A DNA stretch of 64,000 nucleotides from UBA1723 sp045641625. GTDB taxonomy: Bacteria; Bacteroidota; Bacteroidia; Bacteroidales; Paludibacteraceae. Both the position numbers and the translations under genes were made by a program. Below the pieces are notes generated by a model. It made no database searches, was not told the DNA's origin, and saw nothing but the letters and a program-made list of their open reading frames with translations. Positions 18,366-27,300 of the stretch are shown piece after piece. Positions within the stretch are counted from its first letter, which is position 1; every line of letters begins with the position of its first letter. The stretch is taken from contig JAZUHH010000012.1 of the NCBI GenBank assembly GCA_045641625.1, forward strand, positions 20,415-84,414, read 5' to 3'.

Positions 18366-19340
18366 TTATGCAGTTATTTCTACGACTTTGCTGTTTCCTC
18401 TGGGAGTAAGTTCCACGAATTCAATTTCGGCAGGAACAAGAACAGTTTCTCCTTGTTTCAGCAGAGTCTTTTTGTTGTTGCTATCCGTTATGGATACGAA
18501 TCCCTCTACGCAGACAAAAATTCGGAAGGCATTGTCTTTGGCAACGTCTATGTGTCTCGGTGCTGTCAGGTCTATCATTGCAGTAAAGAAATGGTCGCAG
18601 TCCACCAAAGTCGTCGATTCATTGTCCTTGTAGTCTATTTCTGTCTTATAGTTGTCGAATACTGTGTAGTCGATTGCCTGTTTTGCTTGGTCAATATGCA
18701 GTTCTCTTTTCCTTCCGTTAATGTCTATTCTGTCATAGTCATATATGCGGTAGGTAATGTCGGAATTCTCTTGTATTTCAAGTATGAAGGAGCCTGCTCC
18801 AATGGCATGCACTCTTCCTGCAGGAAGGTAGAACACATCTCCTTTTTTTGCCTTGTAGTGGGCCAGTGAGTTTTCGATTGTCAGGTCCTTGATCTTTTTG
18901 GAGAATTCTTCCTCTGTCAAATGTTCGGTTAGGCCTACAATGATCTCGGTATCCTCCTTAGAGTCTATAACATACCACATTTCAGTCTTTCCTTTGCATC
19001 CATGACGCTGGTTCGCCAGTTCATCGTCCGGATGAACTTGTATGGAAAGATTCTTCTCAGCATCGATAAACTTAATAAGAAGAGGGAATTCCTGACCGTA
19101 TTTCTCTACAATTCTTTTGCCAAGCAGAGCCTCCGGATTTTCAGCAATGATGTCAGTCAACAGCTTGCCCTGAAACTCTCCGTTTGAAATCTCAGAGACA
19201 TAGTTCGGCACTACGCTCACTTCCCAACTTTCACCAATGATTTCACCCTGTTGGATCATGCCCTTGAATTTTCTCAGGCGACGACCTCCCCAGAGTGTGG
19301 CGTGGAAGTTCTGTTTGAATTTGAGAGGGTATAGAGCCAT
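18366..19340 (-). CDS. manA: Mannose-6-phosphate isomerase, class I
   Basis: A zinc enzyme that interconverts fructose-6-phosphate and mannose-6-phosphate, the entry to GDP-mannose. The 324-residue length fits the short type I form common in Bacteroidota and Firmicutes. Zinc ligands are visible: Gln101 and His103 in QVHPDD, Glu120 in KTEMW, and His178 in GRVHAIG. The C-terminal cupin half is present. It lies 30 bases downstream of a gmd-like gene, which fits a GDP-mannose/GDP-fucose route for surface polysaccharide. The phosphomannomutase and GDP-mannose pyrophosphorylase needed in between are not in this window. Confidence 0.92.
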   Translation of the reverse strand: MALYPLKFKQNFHATLWGGRRLRKFKGMIQQGEIIGESWEVSVVPNYVSEISNGEFQGKLLTDIIAENPEALLGKRIVEKYGQEFPLLIKFIDAEKNLSIQVHPDDELANQRHGCKGKTEMWYVIDSKEDTEIIVGLTEHLTEEEFSKKIKDLTIENSLAHYKAKKGDVFYLPAGRVHAIGAGSFILEIQENSDITYRIYDYDRIDINGRKRELHIDQAKQAIDYTVFDNYKTEIDYKDNESTTLVDCDHFFTAMIDLTAPRHIDVAKDNAFRIFVCVEGFVSITDSNNKKTLLKQGETVLVPAEIEFVELTPRGNSKVVEITA

Positions 19341-19370
19341 GTGATAATACTCTTAGGTGTTGACTTCTGT

Positions 19371-20435
19371 TTATTTCTTTCCCTTCTTGACCAGTTCCAT
19401 ATCGTTGCTGACCATGATGTGGACAAGCTCTTTGAAGGAAGTTTTGTCGGGATCCCATCCAAGTACACTCTTGGCCTTCATCGGACTACCAACAAGTTTC
19501 TGTACGTCTGTAGGTCTGAAATACATAGGATCAACCTCTATAAGGATTCTTCCGGTCTTGGTGTCGATACCTACCTCGTCCATTCCGTCTCCCTCGAACT
19601 CCAAGTCAATGCCAGCTTCCTCGAATGCCAGTTTGCAGAGTTCCCTAACGGAGTGGCTTACTCCTGTTGCGATAACGAAATCCTCCGGTTTGTTATGCTG
19701 GAGCATTCTCCACATGCATTCCACATAGTCTTTGGCATAACCCCAGTCTCGTTCCGCGTTCAGGTTTCCAAGGTACAGTTTGTCCTGCTTGCCTTGAGCG
19801 ATACGTGCAGCGGACAAAGTGATCTTTCTGGAAACGAAGTTCTCGCCGCGTCTTTCGCTCTCGTGGTTGAACATGATTCCGTTTACTGCAAAGATCTTAT
19901 AGCTCTCGCGATAGTTCTTTGTGATGCAGAAACCGAACTGCTTCGCTATGGCATGAGGACTGCAAGGGTTGAACGGAGTGTTCTCGTTCTGAGGGAAAAC
20001 AGGAGAGTCACCGAACAGCTCTGAAGTAGAAGCCTGATATACTTTTGTCTTTTCCTGAAGTCCAAGAATTCTTATTGCCTCAAGAACACGCATAGGACCA
20101 AGTGCGTCAACCTCTGCAGTATATTCCGGCACATGGAAGCTGAAGCGTGTGTTGCTCATTCCAGCCAGATTATAGATTTCGTCCGGTTGCACACTCTGTA
20201 TGATTCTAAGCATAGAACTTGAATCGGTAACGTCACCTGGATGAAGATAGAGTTGTCTCTCCTGCTTCATGTCCCTCACCAAGCTGTCCAAATAGATGTG
20301 GTCAATTCTCTCTGTGTTGAATGTTGAGGCTCTGCGTAGCACTCCGTGTACTTCATAGCCTTTCTCGATCAGTAGGTCAGAAAGAAACGAACCATCCTGT
20401 CCTGTTACTCCAATGATTAATGCGACTTTACCCAT
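19371..20435 (-). CDS. gmd: GDP-mannose 4,6-dehydratase-like protein with Tyr-to-His change
   Basis: A 354-residue SDR-fold protein. Gmd converts GDP-mannose to GDP-4-keto-6-deoxymannose. The NADP site GVTGQDGSFL (9-18), RRASTFNTERIDH, the catalytic TSE block (Thr137, Glu139), and the GDP-site region FNHESERRGENFV with RDWGYAKDYV are all present. The active-site YxxxK is altered: the sequence reads SPHAIAK, with His161 where Tyr is expected and Lys165 kept. The AAQSHV block is also changed to AGMSNTR. The enzyme may be altered in activity or specificity, or inactive. Start ATG 20435 matches the family N-terminus; the longer frame to 20498 crosses the promoter. It is first in the operon with manA. 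Confidence 0.8.
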   Translation of the reverse strand: MGKVALIIGVTGQDGSFLSDLLIEKGYEVHGVLRRASTFNTERIDHIYLDSLVRDMKQERQLYLHPGDVTDSSSMLRIIQSVQPDEIYNLAGMSNTRFSFHVPEYTAEVDALGPMRVLEAIRILGLQEKTKVYQASTSELFGDSPVFPQNENTPFNPCSPHAIAKQFGFCITKNYRESYKIFAVNGIMFNHESERRGENFVSRKITLSAARIAQGKQDKLYLGNLNAERDWGYAKDYVECMWRMLQHNKPEDFVIATGVSHSVRELCKLAFEEAGIDLEFEGDGMDEVGIDTKTGRILIEVDPMYFRPTDVQKLVGSPMKAKSVLGWDPDKTSFKELVHIMVSNDMELVKKGKK

Positions 20436-20465
20436 AGTTGTTTTACTAAACTCACAATTATAATG

Positions 20466-20499
20466 CAAATTTATTAAAAAAAACATTGAAATCGTCAAA
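20466..20499 (-). promoter_or_regulatory. Promoter of the gmd-manA-TPR-plug operon
   Basis: On the minus strand TTTG (20496-20499), 22-base spacer, TAAATTTG (20466-20473). It interleaves with the divergent plus-strand promoter. Confidence 0.55.
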
Positions 20500-20514
20500 T
20501 ATTCGTTATTTTTG
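20486..20514 (+). promoter_or_regulatory. Promoter of the 20566 lipoprotein gene
   Basis: TTG at 20486-20488 and TATTTTTG at 20507-20514, spacing 18. It overlaps the minus-strand gmd promoter, so the two directions may compete for polymerase. Confidence 0.55.
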
Positions 20515-20565
20515 CAAAACTTTCGTATGATAGGATGTTTTTAGGAATTTATAAAATTTTCAGAC

Positions 20566-21093
20566 ATGAAACAGTTCAGACTTTATATTTATGCCCTAGT
20601 GGCAGCTCTTGCTAGTGGATTCGTTACATCGTGCGGTGATTCGGATGATGAGCCTCTTCTATACGCAAACTATGATTTTATGGAGATCTCGGGAGATTCG
20701 GTAATTTCTCGCAAGGGACTTCAAATGGTGGCTTCCACAGTTTACACAGAGAACGACACTTCCTATGTTTCTACACAGGTTACAGTTTCATCTCATGTGT
20801 TTGACGTGGATTTCGCTTTCAAAGGCAAAGGAAACGGAGATCATTCGTTGATCAAGGATCTAAGTGTAGTGTCATATAGAGAGATGCTTCCTGACAGTGT
20901 GACTTTCGCTTACCAATTTTACCAGTTGAATTCTGGAACAGTTAATTGGAAAGATGAAAAAGGCGAAGTCCTTTTGGATGTGAATTTGAAGGGTACTCGA
21001 TTTGACATGATTGGTGACAGCATGATTGTTCACCCTTATCCACAAATCAAAATGGTTGGAAAGATTCGCGCAATCAAAAATAAAACTAAGTAA
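20566..21093 (+). CDS. Small lipoprotein of unknown function
   Basis: A 175-residue protein with an N-terminal hydrophobic signal and a lipobox-like FVTSCGDSDDEP; Cys followed by acidic residues fits Bacteroidota lipoproteins, including export to the surface. The remainder is beta-rich (STQVTVSSHVFDVDFAFKG) with no motif I recognise. It has its own promoter and a strong terminator, so it is a single-gene unit divergent from the gmd operon. Confidence 0.72.
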   Translation: MKQFRLYIYALVAALASGFVTSCGDSDDEPLLYANYDFMEISGDSVISRKGLQMVASTVYTENDTSYVSTQVTVSSHVFDVDFAFKGKGNGDHSLIKDLSVVSYREMLPDSVTFAYQFYQLNSGTVNWKDEKGEVLLDVNLKGTRFDMIGDSMIVHPYPQIKMVGKIRAIKNKTK

Positions 21094-21120
21094 GGCTTAA
21101 GGATTTATATCTTATACTTT

Positions 21121-21150
21121 AAGGACACGTGTCGAACGTGTCCTTTTTTA
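21121..21150 (+). terminator. Terminator after the lipoprotein
   Basis: AAGGACACGT-gtcga-ACGTGTCCTT followed by TTTT. The stretch 21151-21365 beyond it is AT-rich with no supported gene. Confidence 0.85.
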
Positions 21151-21368
21151 TTTAGTGACGGTTTTGTTGTTTGTGGTTCTTCCTTCGAGAAAGTTTTTGC
21201 TGCCAATACACGCTTTTTGTCAGTTCTGGATTTCTTTAGAGTGTGAATTTTGTCAAAATTCACATTTTTTAATTTCACTACGAATTATAAGCAAATGGAC
21301 AGGGGAAATAAATTCCCCAAGTAACAAAATAACGCAGTTATATTTTTTTGTAAAAAAACTATGAAAAA

Positions 21369-21400
21369 TTGATGAATGATAAAAATAATACCTATATTTG
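21369..21400 (+). promoter_or_regulatory. Promoter of the ferredoxin gene
   Basis: TTG at 21369-21371, 21-base spacer, TATATTTG at 21393-21400. Confidence 0.6.
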
Positions 21401-21402
21401 CA

Positions 21403-21420
21403 GTCGAGAATTATCTCGAC
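21403..21420 (+). promoter_or_regulatory. Hairpin at the 5' end of the ferredoxin transcript
   Basis: GTCGAGA-atta-TCTCGAC is a perfect 7-bp stem with a 4-base loop, placed about where transcription should start and followed by TCTTTTATT. It may stabilise the mRNA or act as an early attenuator or operator. Confidence 0.5.
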
Positions 21421-21476
21421 TCTTTTATTAGAGGCTTTTTAGAACATTAACTTTTTATTATTTAATACTTACGACT

Positions 21477-21644
21477 ATGGCATACGTAATTGGTGAGGAT
21501 TGTGTAGCATGTGGAACATGTGCAGGTGAGTGCCCAGTAGGAGCTATCTCTGAGGGCGATATCTACAAGATTGATGCTGATGCATGTACAGAGTGTGGAA
21601 CATGCGCAGGTGTTTGTCCTTCTGAGGCTATCACTCTTGGATAA
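21477..21644 (+). CDS. 2[4Fe-4S] ferredoxin
   Basis: A 55-residue electron carrier. It has two clostridial-type cluster motifs: CVACGTCAGECP in the first half and CTECGTCAGVCP in the second, each CxxCxxCxxxCP. Eight Cys bind two [4Fe-4S] clusters. The start MAYVIGEDCV is typical. Such ferredoxins serve pyruvate:ferredoxin oxidoreductase, hydrogenase and related anaerobic enzymes in the cytoplasm. It has its own promoter with an unusual transcript-start hairpin and a terminator, so it can be highly expressed alone. Confidence 0.96.
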   Translation: MAYVIGEDCVACGTCAGECPVGAISEGDIYKIDADACTECGTCAGVCPSEAITLG

Positions 21645-21667
21645 TATCTGCTCACAATACAGATTAA

Positions 21668-21696
21668 AGAGCTTCGCTTAGGCGAGGCTTTTTTTA
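21668..21696 (+). terminator. Terminator of the ferredoxin gene
   Basis: GAGCTTCGC-ttag-GCGAGGCTT with one G-T pair, followed by TTTTTTT. Confidence 0.8.
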
Positions 21697-21709
21697 TTAC
21701 TGATTATAT

Positions 21710-23053
21710 ATGAAAAAGAAAAGCTTTTCGTTCCCATATCCATATCCCCGAAGGAGATTTGTTGTTTTAGCTTTGGCTGGTATAGTCATGGCTTACCTTA
21801 GTTCCTATTGGGATTCCTTGTCCTATGTGTGTACTGGTATATTCTTAGTGCTTGTTGGTTTGTCCCTCATCGACATCTTCAGCCTGTATATCTTGAGAGG
21901 AACTATTGACTGCGAGAGAATTGTGACCGATGTCATGAGCAACGGAGATGACAACGATGTCGTGCTCAAGTTGAAAAACGAATATCCATTTGATGTGGAT
22001 GTCATTGTCGAAGACGGTGTTCCCGATGACTTTCAGATGCGAGGCTTCGAATTGAGTACAGTTCTGGCAAAGGGAGAAGAAAAGGAGCTTGTCTATAAGC
22101 TGCGTCCGATAAGAAGGGGCGAGTATGTCTTCAATAATATAAGTATATTCGTTTCAAGGCCAACAAGTTTCCTAAGAAGGAGAATCGTTATCAAGGCAGA
22201 AAAACTTTGTAAGGTTTTGCCGAGCTACATGTTCCTGCATAACATGGAGTTCCTTTCGATTATGAATCAGGACCTGAAGCTTGGAGCGCATAAAATCCCT
22301 AAGTTGGGTAACGGAAGCGAGTTCGAGAACATCCGTGAATATACACAGGGAGATGACTACCGAATGATGAACTGGAAGGCAACAGCGCGAAGACATACTT
22401 TGATGGTGAACCAGTATTCTGACCAGAGATGTCAGGACATCTATTCAATCATAGACAAGGGCAGAGGCATGCAGCATACTTTCAACGGGCTTTCGTTGCT
22501 GGACTATGCAATAAATTCAAGTCTTCAGTTGTCCTATGTGGCATTGAAGCATCAGGACAATGCCGGTCTTCTGACTTTTGAGAGTGAGGTGTGTACACAC
22601 TTGCCTTCGTCCCACAGTATGGCGGTGCTGCATAAGATGCAGGAGGCGTTGTACAATGAGGACACTTCCTTTTCGCAGAGCGACTATATGAAGTTGCTGT
22701 CATATACACGTTCTACCATCAGCAAGCGCAGTCTGATGGTCATCTATACATCATTTGACTCTTTGAATTCGCTTAAGCGTCAGCTTGCCTACATTCAGAT
22801 GATGGCGAAGAGCCATGTTGTTTTGGTTGTGTTCTTCATAGATCAGGACGTGTATAGTATGGCAGCTAAGCCTACTTATTCAACTCTTGACAATGCAACG
22901 CAAATGGTGGCTCAAAACTTTATGTTCGAGCAGAAGCAGATTGTAAAGGAACTGAGAAAACGAGGCATATTCTCACTTTTGTCTCATCCAACGGACCTTA
23001 ATGCAAATGTGATAAACAAGTATCTTGAACTAAAGGCAAGACACGTAGTATAG
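21710..23053 (+). CDS. DUF58 domain protein, MoxR-associated
   Basis: A 447-residue protein with two N-terminal membrane helices (about residues 17-62) and a long soluble part. The DUF58 signature is clear: EFENIREYTQGDDYRMMNWKA near residue 205, then a vWA-like region with YSIIDKGRGM and SLMVIYTSFDSL. DUF58 proteins pair with MoxR ATPases in envelope stress and protein maturation. The MoxR gene here is at 59967, about 38 kb away with the rest of its module, so this gene has been separated from its usual neighbours. Own terminator; no clear promoter beyond the ferredoxin terminator. Confidence 0.88.
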   Translation: MKKKSFSFPYPYPRRRFVVLALAGIVMAYLSSYWDSLSYVCTGIFLVLVGLSLIDIFSLYILRGTIDCERIVTDVMSNGDDNDVVLKLKNEYPFDVDVIVEDGVPDDFQMRGFELSTVLAKGEEKELVYKLRPIRRGEYVFNNISIFVSRPTSFLRRRIVIKAEKLCKVLPSYMFLHNMEFLSIMNQDLKLGAHKIPKLGNGSEFENIREYTQGDDYRMMNWKATARRHTLMVNQYSDQRCQDIYSIIDKGRGMQHTFNGLSLLDYAINSSLQLSYVALKHQDNAGLLTFESEVCTHLPSSHSMAVLHKMQEALYNEDTSFSQSDYMKLLSYTRSTISKRSLMVIYTSFDSLNSLKRQLAYIQMMAKSHVVLVVFFIDQDVYSMAAKPTYSTLDNATQMVAQNFMFEQKQIVKELRKRGIFSLLSHPTDLNANVINKYLELKARHVV

Positions 23054-23071
23054 CCGTCTGTAAAATAATAA

Positions 23072-23113
23072 TGAGAGGGAAGGATTCTGGAATCTTTCCC
23101 TCTCGTTTTTTTT
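23072..23113 (+). terminator. Terminator after DUF58
   Basis: GAGAGGGAAGGATT-ctgg-AATCTTTCCCTCTC followed by a run of T. Confidence 0.85.
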
Positions 23114-23125
23114 GGTGCAAGTAAA

Positions 23126-23163
23126 TAAAAAGAGGAAGGAGCATCTGCTTCTTCCTCTTTGCT
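23126..23163 (-). terminator. Terminator of the minus-strand hydrolase
   Basis: AAAGAGGAAG and CTTCCTCTTT arms with T-runs on the minus strand, 24 bases past the hydrolase stop. Confidence 0.7.
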
Positions 23164-23186
23164 TTAATAGGGTAATAATATGTTAA

Positions 23187-24104
23187 TTACCAGTTCTTTA
23201 TTGATGTTGTCCATCCGTTGTTGTTATAGAACTCTCCACCTTGCTTTAGGAAAGCGTCTCTCCACGAATCTTCACCGCAAAGATGCCATCTCAACCAAGC
23301 AACTACGCAGTAAACTCCGCCCCAAGGACCGTAGCCATGACCTTCTCCCTTCATAATTCCTAGCCACATAGGAGCTTTGTTAGCAGGGTTGTTGAAGTCT
23401 CCCTTTGCATTATCGTACGCAACATCGTTAACTTCTCCTGCCATGAAAGCAGTTGGAATAGTTAGGTTGATGGCTCCGTCATGGCCAAAGCTACCGCTGT
23501 TCATAAGGAACAAAGTGGCAACACGAGGGTCTTTGTTCGCGCAATCTTCTGCCATTCCTCCTCCCTGTGAGTGACCGCAAATTCCGACTCTCTTCATATT
23601 TAGCTTTCCGTAGAAACGGGCATTTGGATCGTTATTCATCTGCTCAAGCCAGTCAAATGCCTTGATAGCACCTTCTCCCTCCCATGAAGATGGCTGTGAA
23701 TATACAACGAATCCCATAGAAGCGAGACGCTTGATGATTTTAGGCTGAGACTTAGGAGTTTCGCCACCTCCAGGACAATAGATTACAACTGGGTGAATCT
23801 CTTTGCTTGGATCGCTAGTAAGCTGTTTAGGATAGCAAAGAACGCCTCCGCTGCTTCCCTGAGGTCCCATCTCTACCCATTCGTATTCGCATGGACCGTC
23901 AAAGTCATAGACGTTTGTGCCTCTAAGGAACATCTTAGGCTCTGCCTGAGGCTGTGATGCAGGAGCGTTGAAACTCAAACTGTCAAGGTTGGAAACAGCA
24001 AATTCTGCTACTTTACCGTCCTTCTGATAAACGTAAAGTTTGTCTTGCGCATAGCTTGACATCAATGCCATGCAGGCGCACAATGATAACACATGTTTTC
24101 TCAT
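23187..24104 (-). CDS. Secreted alpha/beta hydrolase, lipase/cutinase-like
   Basis: A 305-residue protein with a signal peptide (MRKHVLSLCACMALMSSYA). A short module YVYQKDGKVAEFAVSNLDSLSF comes next, then an alpha/beta hydrolase domain from about residue 80. The nucleophile elbow is GHSQGG with Ser179; likely partners are Asp227 and His256 (GEGHGYG). The oxyanion-hole region reads YCPGGGETP. The layout resembles the chlorophyllase/cutinase/polyesterase group, so the substrate could be an ester polymer or an acylated polysaccharide. No T9SS sorting domain or lipobox is seen, so it is probably periplasmic. It is preceded by a promoter and is monocistronic. Confidence 0.8.
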   Translation of the reverse strand: MRKHVLSLCACMALMSSYAQDKLYVYQKDGKVAEFAVSNLDSLSFNAPASQPQAEPKMFLRGTNVYDFDGPCEYEWVEMGPQGSSGGVLCYPKQLTSDPSKEIHPVVIYCPGGGETPKSQPKIIKRLASMGFVVYSQPSSWEGEGAIKAFDWLEQMNNDPNARFYGKLNMKRVGICGHSQGGGMAEDCANKDPRVATLFLMNSGSFGHDGAINLTIPTAFMAGEVNDVAYDNAKGDFNNPANKAPMWLGIMKGEGHGYGPWGGVYCVVAWLRWHLCGEDSWRDAFLKQGGEFYNNNGWTTSIKNW

Positions 24105-24180
24105 AGTAATTGTAGTGATAGATATCCAATTTTGGATTGTGTCGAACTGTGAAAAGTTCTAATAAAGAAATGTTAGACTG

Positions 24181-24211
24181 CAAGTTTAGGAAAAAGATGC
24201 ATATGAAACAA
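24181..24211 (-). promoter_or_regulatory. Promoter of the alpha/beta hydrolase gene
   Basis: Minus strand TTG (24209-24211), 20-base spacer, TAAACTTG (24181-24188), one mismatch to consensus; about 75-base leader. Confidence 0.45.
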
Positions 24212-24284
24212 CTAAAAAGTCCGAAAAGTGTTTTTGTTGCATATGTTTGAAAGACTTTTATGTTGTAAAGCATTAAAACAAAAT

Positions 24285-24315
24285 AAAAAGCGAGGCTATG
24301 TACCTCGCTTTTTAT
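24285..24315 (-). terminator. Terminator of the amidase gene
   Basis: AAAAGCGAGG-ctatgta-CCTCGCTTTT with A/T tails, just past the stop at 24320 on the minus strand. Confidence 0.75.
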
Positions 24316-24319
24316 TCGA

Positions 24320-27300
24320 TTATTTCAACCATTTTACAACTGCCTTCATGAAGGCATTGCGTTTACTCTCTTTGCTTATCGCCTCGAAAGGTATGCAGGA
24401 AACCATAGTTCTGTGTTTGCCCTTGTAGCCTATCACAGCAGTAAGTCCGTTTTCCAGATAGCGCATCAGGATCATGCCTCCGTTCTGCTTGTCTATCGCG
24501 TCAAAAGTATATACAGGGTACTGGTATTGGGAAATTTCCTGATTCCAGTTGTACGATGCCTTGAAAGGGCAGTCCGTTCTGATCGAAGGGTTAAGCGTGC
24601 AAGCATCCGACAGATAAGGGGCGTTCAGCGAGAAGTGAAGATACTTGGCAGCAAAATCCTCCTTGTAGTTTGGCTTTACCTCGCATATTACGGAGTCAAC
24701 ACATTGTTTCTCTATTTCTCCTCTGCTCTGGTTTTCGTAAAGTTCCGAAGCAAGGTATGCGCCCGAAATGAAGAGCCTTCCTCCTCTTTCCAAATAGTCG
24801 GACAATGCTTCTATGGTCTTGTTGTCCAATACGTTGTATCTTGTTTGGATTCCGCATTTAGTCTGTTTCTCCAGACCAAGGATGTAATCCACGAATGTGT
24901 AGTTCTTTCCTCTTAGAATATGGTCATCAGCAAAGGCTTCGTCGCTTGCGGATGCAAAGCTAATGCCAAGAGGTTTTAGTGACATTCCGTGAACGTAAGG
25001 GTAGTTGTGGCTGTTACCTGCAATGATCCTTCCTTCCTGGTTTCTTTCGCTTGCTCCGTGTCCAGGAGAATCGTTCGACTTGTACTCAGAAGTCTTTTCA
25101 AAGTCATATTGGTCTCCGCATTTCGAAGCTTCATAGATGTCAGGAACACCGCCGTCGTCCTTGTTAAGGAATCCTCCGAACAGAGAGTCATTGTAGAATT
25201 CAGGAGCGGATACTCGGTTGAATCCGTTTACTATTAGAACTCTGCCTGTTTCTTTAGGGTGAAGATAGGCGCTGAGGATTTCGCTCGGCATACTTTCTCC
25301 TCCGTCATTTACCGCAGTAACCTTGTAGCGCATTACTTTGCCAGGCTCTATCGGAAGAGTAATGTCCTCTTTTTCTACGAGTGTTCCGTTGTCGAATCCT
25401 CCGTTTCCAACAGCAGAGTAAACGACATATGCTTGTGGAGCAGAACTTTCCTCAGTAGAGTCAATTACAGCTTTCCATGAAAGGCTTACTGTTTTGTCAT
25501 CGTTCAGAGCTGTGGCGAAATGGCTTGGCGGAAGAGGCTGTATGGTAACCTTTTCTCCCGTTGCAAATGCCATGTACTTTGCCATTGCCTTGTATATGGA
25601 GCGAGCGACTGTAAACCTGAAAACAGGGTCGTGGGCAAACTGCATGTCCAAGAAGTTCTGGTGCGACAACAGCTCTACCAATACAGTAGGCACTTCCGGC
25701 ACTCTGGCTTCGTAGTAGTTGTCGTCTCTTAGCCCTCGATCTGTCCATTTTGGATAGAAGTTGCGCTTTATGTCGGACACTATTTCTGTTTCGATAAGGT
25801 CAGCAAGGTCTCTGCTTGCTCTGCGTGATATTCCGTTGCTGTAAACCTTTTTGCCGTTGTCATTGGTCATGAATATGGCCATAGTTCCAATCGGCATGGT
25901 GTCATTTACTCCTGCGTCAGTATGCAGAGCAAAGGCAAGGTCAACAGGTGTGTTCTTGGTGGTAAGCACATCGTTCACCCATCTTGCTCGGCTCACATAG
26001 TCAGTCTTGTATTCATTGTCCAGATAAGCATATATGGAGTCGTGATAGCCCGCCATTTGCAGCCAGTATCTTGCACACTCCAGATACTTTGGCTTCTGGC
26101 TTGTGTAGAAGTATGGATCAGGCATCTGGTCGTTAGTCTTCTCTATACTACGCTCTACTACTCCGTCTCCACCTCCGAAGCGCACTGCGTCGGCTGTGAT
26201 GATGTTGTTTTTGCGCGAGCTTTGGTTTGTCAGTCTGACGCAGTTCTTTGCTCGGTTCTTCCCCTTTGTGAAGTTGAAGTTTCCGAGATAGACCCAAGTT
26301 CCTCCCATTTTTGTCTGGTCAACGACAAAATCAGTAGAGCCTCCGCTGTGGACTACGGTATAGTGCGCGTCCTTTACCGAGTTCTCTACGGTTTTGTACG
26401 ACACATAGACGGCATAGTTCCCTGTCGAGGGAATTGTTGGGATCCACTCGGTGTATGCGTTCGGGCTAACCTTGGATTTGATGCATCTGTAGGAGCCCAT
26501 CTTGAATGGGTTGTCCAAATGTCTGTAAAGCTTTTTCTTGGGAGCGTAGCCTGTTGTGTCATTCTCTTTGTCAGGATCCGCATTCCTCCAGTTTGTTTTT
26601 CTTCCGTTGCTTTCAAAGTATTCACCTTCCTTGTGTGTGTCGTAATCGACAATCACTTCGTTGCGCTGAATGTCTCGTTCTCTGGGCATGAACACGTTGA
26701 CTCCGGCATTCTCCAGCATAGGCACAAGATAAGGGTACACTATGGAAAGGGTGTAGGTGTCTTCGCTGATTTGGAAAAGTCGTGGACGCTGGACAACCCA
26801 CTGGTTAAATTTCGGCTCGAAATAATATCCATGAGACGCCCAAAGAGCGAAATTCTTGCCGTTAAGTGCTCCCTGTGGAATAAAAGGTCTGCTAACATTC
26901 TTTACGACATTATGGTTTCCTCCCGCATTCTTGTGAAGCGATTCGGAATCTTTCTTTATATCTTTTCTGTAATAGTTAGGGACAAGCGACTCGATAGGCT
27001 CCCCATTGATTGATATCACAGGATTAAGATGCTGATACTGAGGAGGAAGGTTGGCTGCAATACTGTCTTTGAATTCGGCCACATCCTCTTCCCTGAAGTT
27101 TATTTTCAGGAAGGTCTTTGAAAGGTTCATTTCAAGCTTCTTCCCATTCTTGTTGTATTCCTCTACTCTTAGGGGACCGTAGTCGATTTTGGGTTTGTGC
27201 TTCTCCTTGAAATAGTTGAAGGTGCCTTCGAGCGCAGTTGTCACAACATTTTCGCGAGGCTTTATCTTTTCTTTCTTCGCAGCGTGTAATGACTGAGAAA

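Noticed and set aside
19341..20024. Open frame of 227 codons on the plus strand
   Set aside because: Antisense shadow of the gmd-like gene.
25922..27013. Long open frame (363 codons) on the plus strand
   Set aside because: It lies wholly antisense to the amidase gene, whose domains and signal peptide are clear; the plus-strand translation is Cys/Val-rich with no family features.
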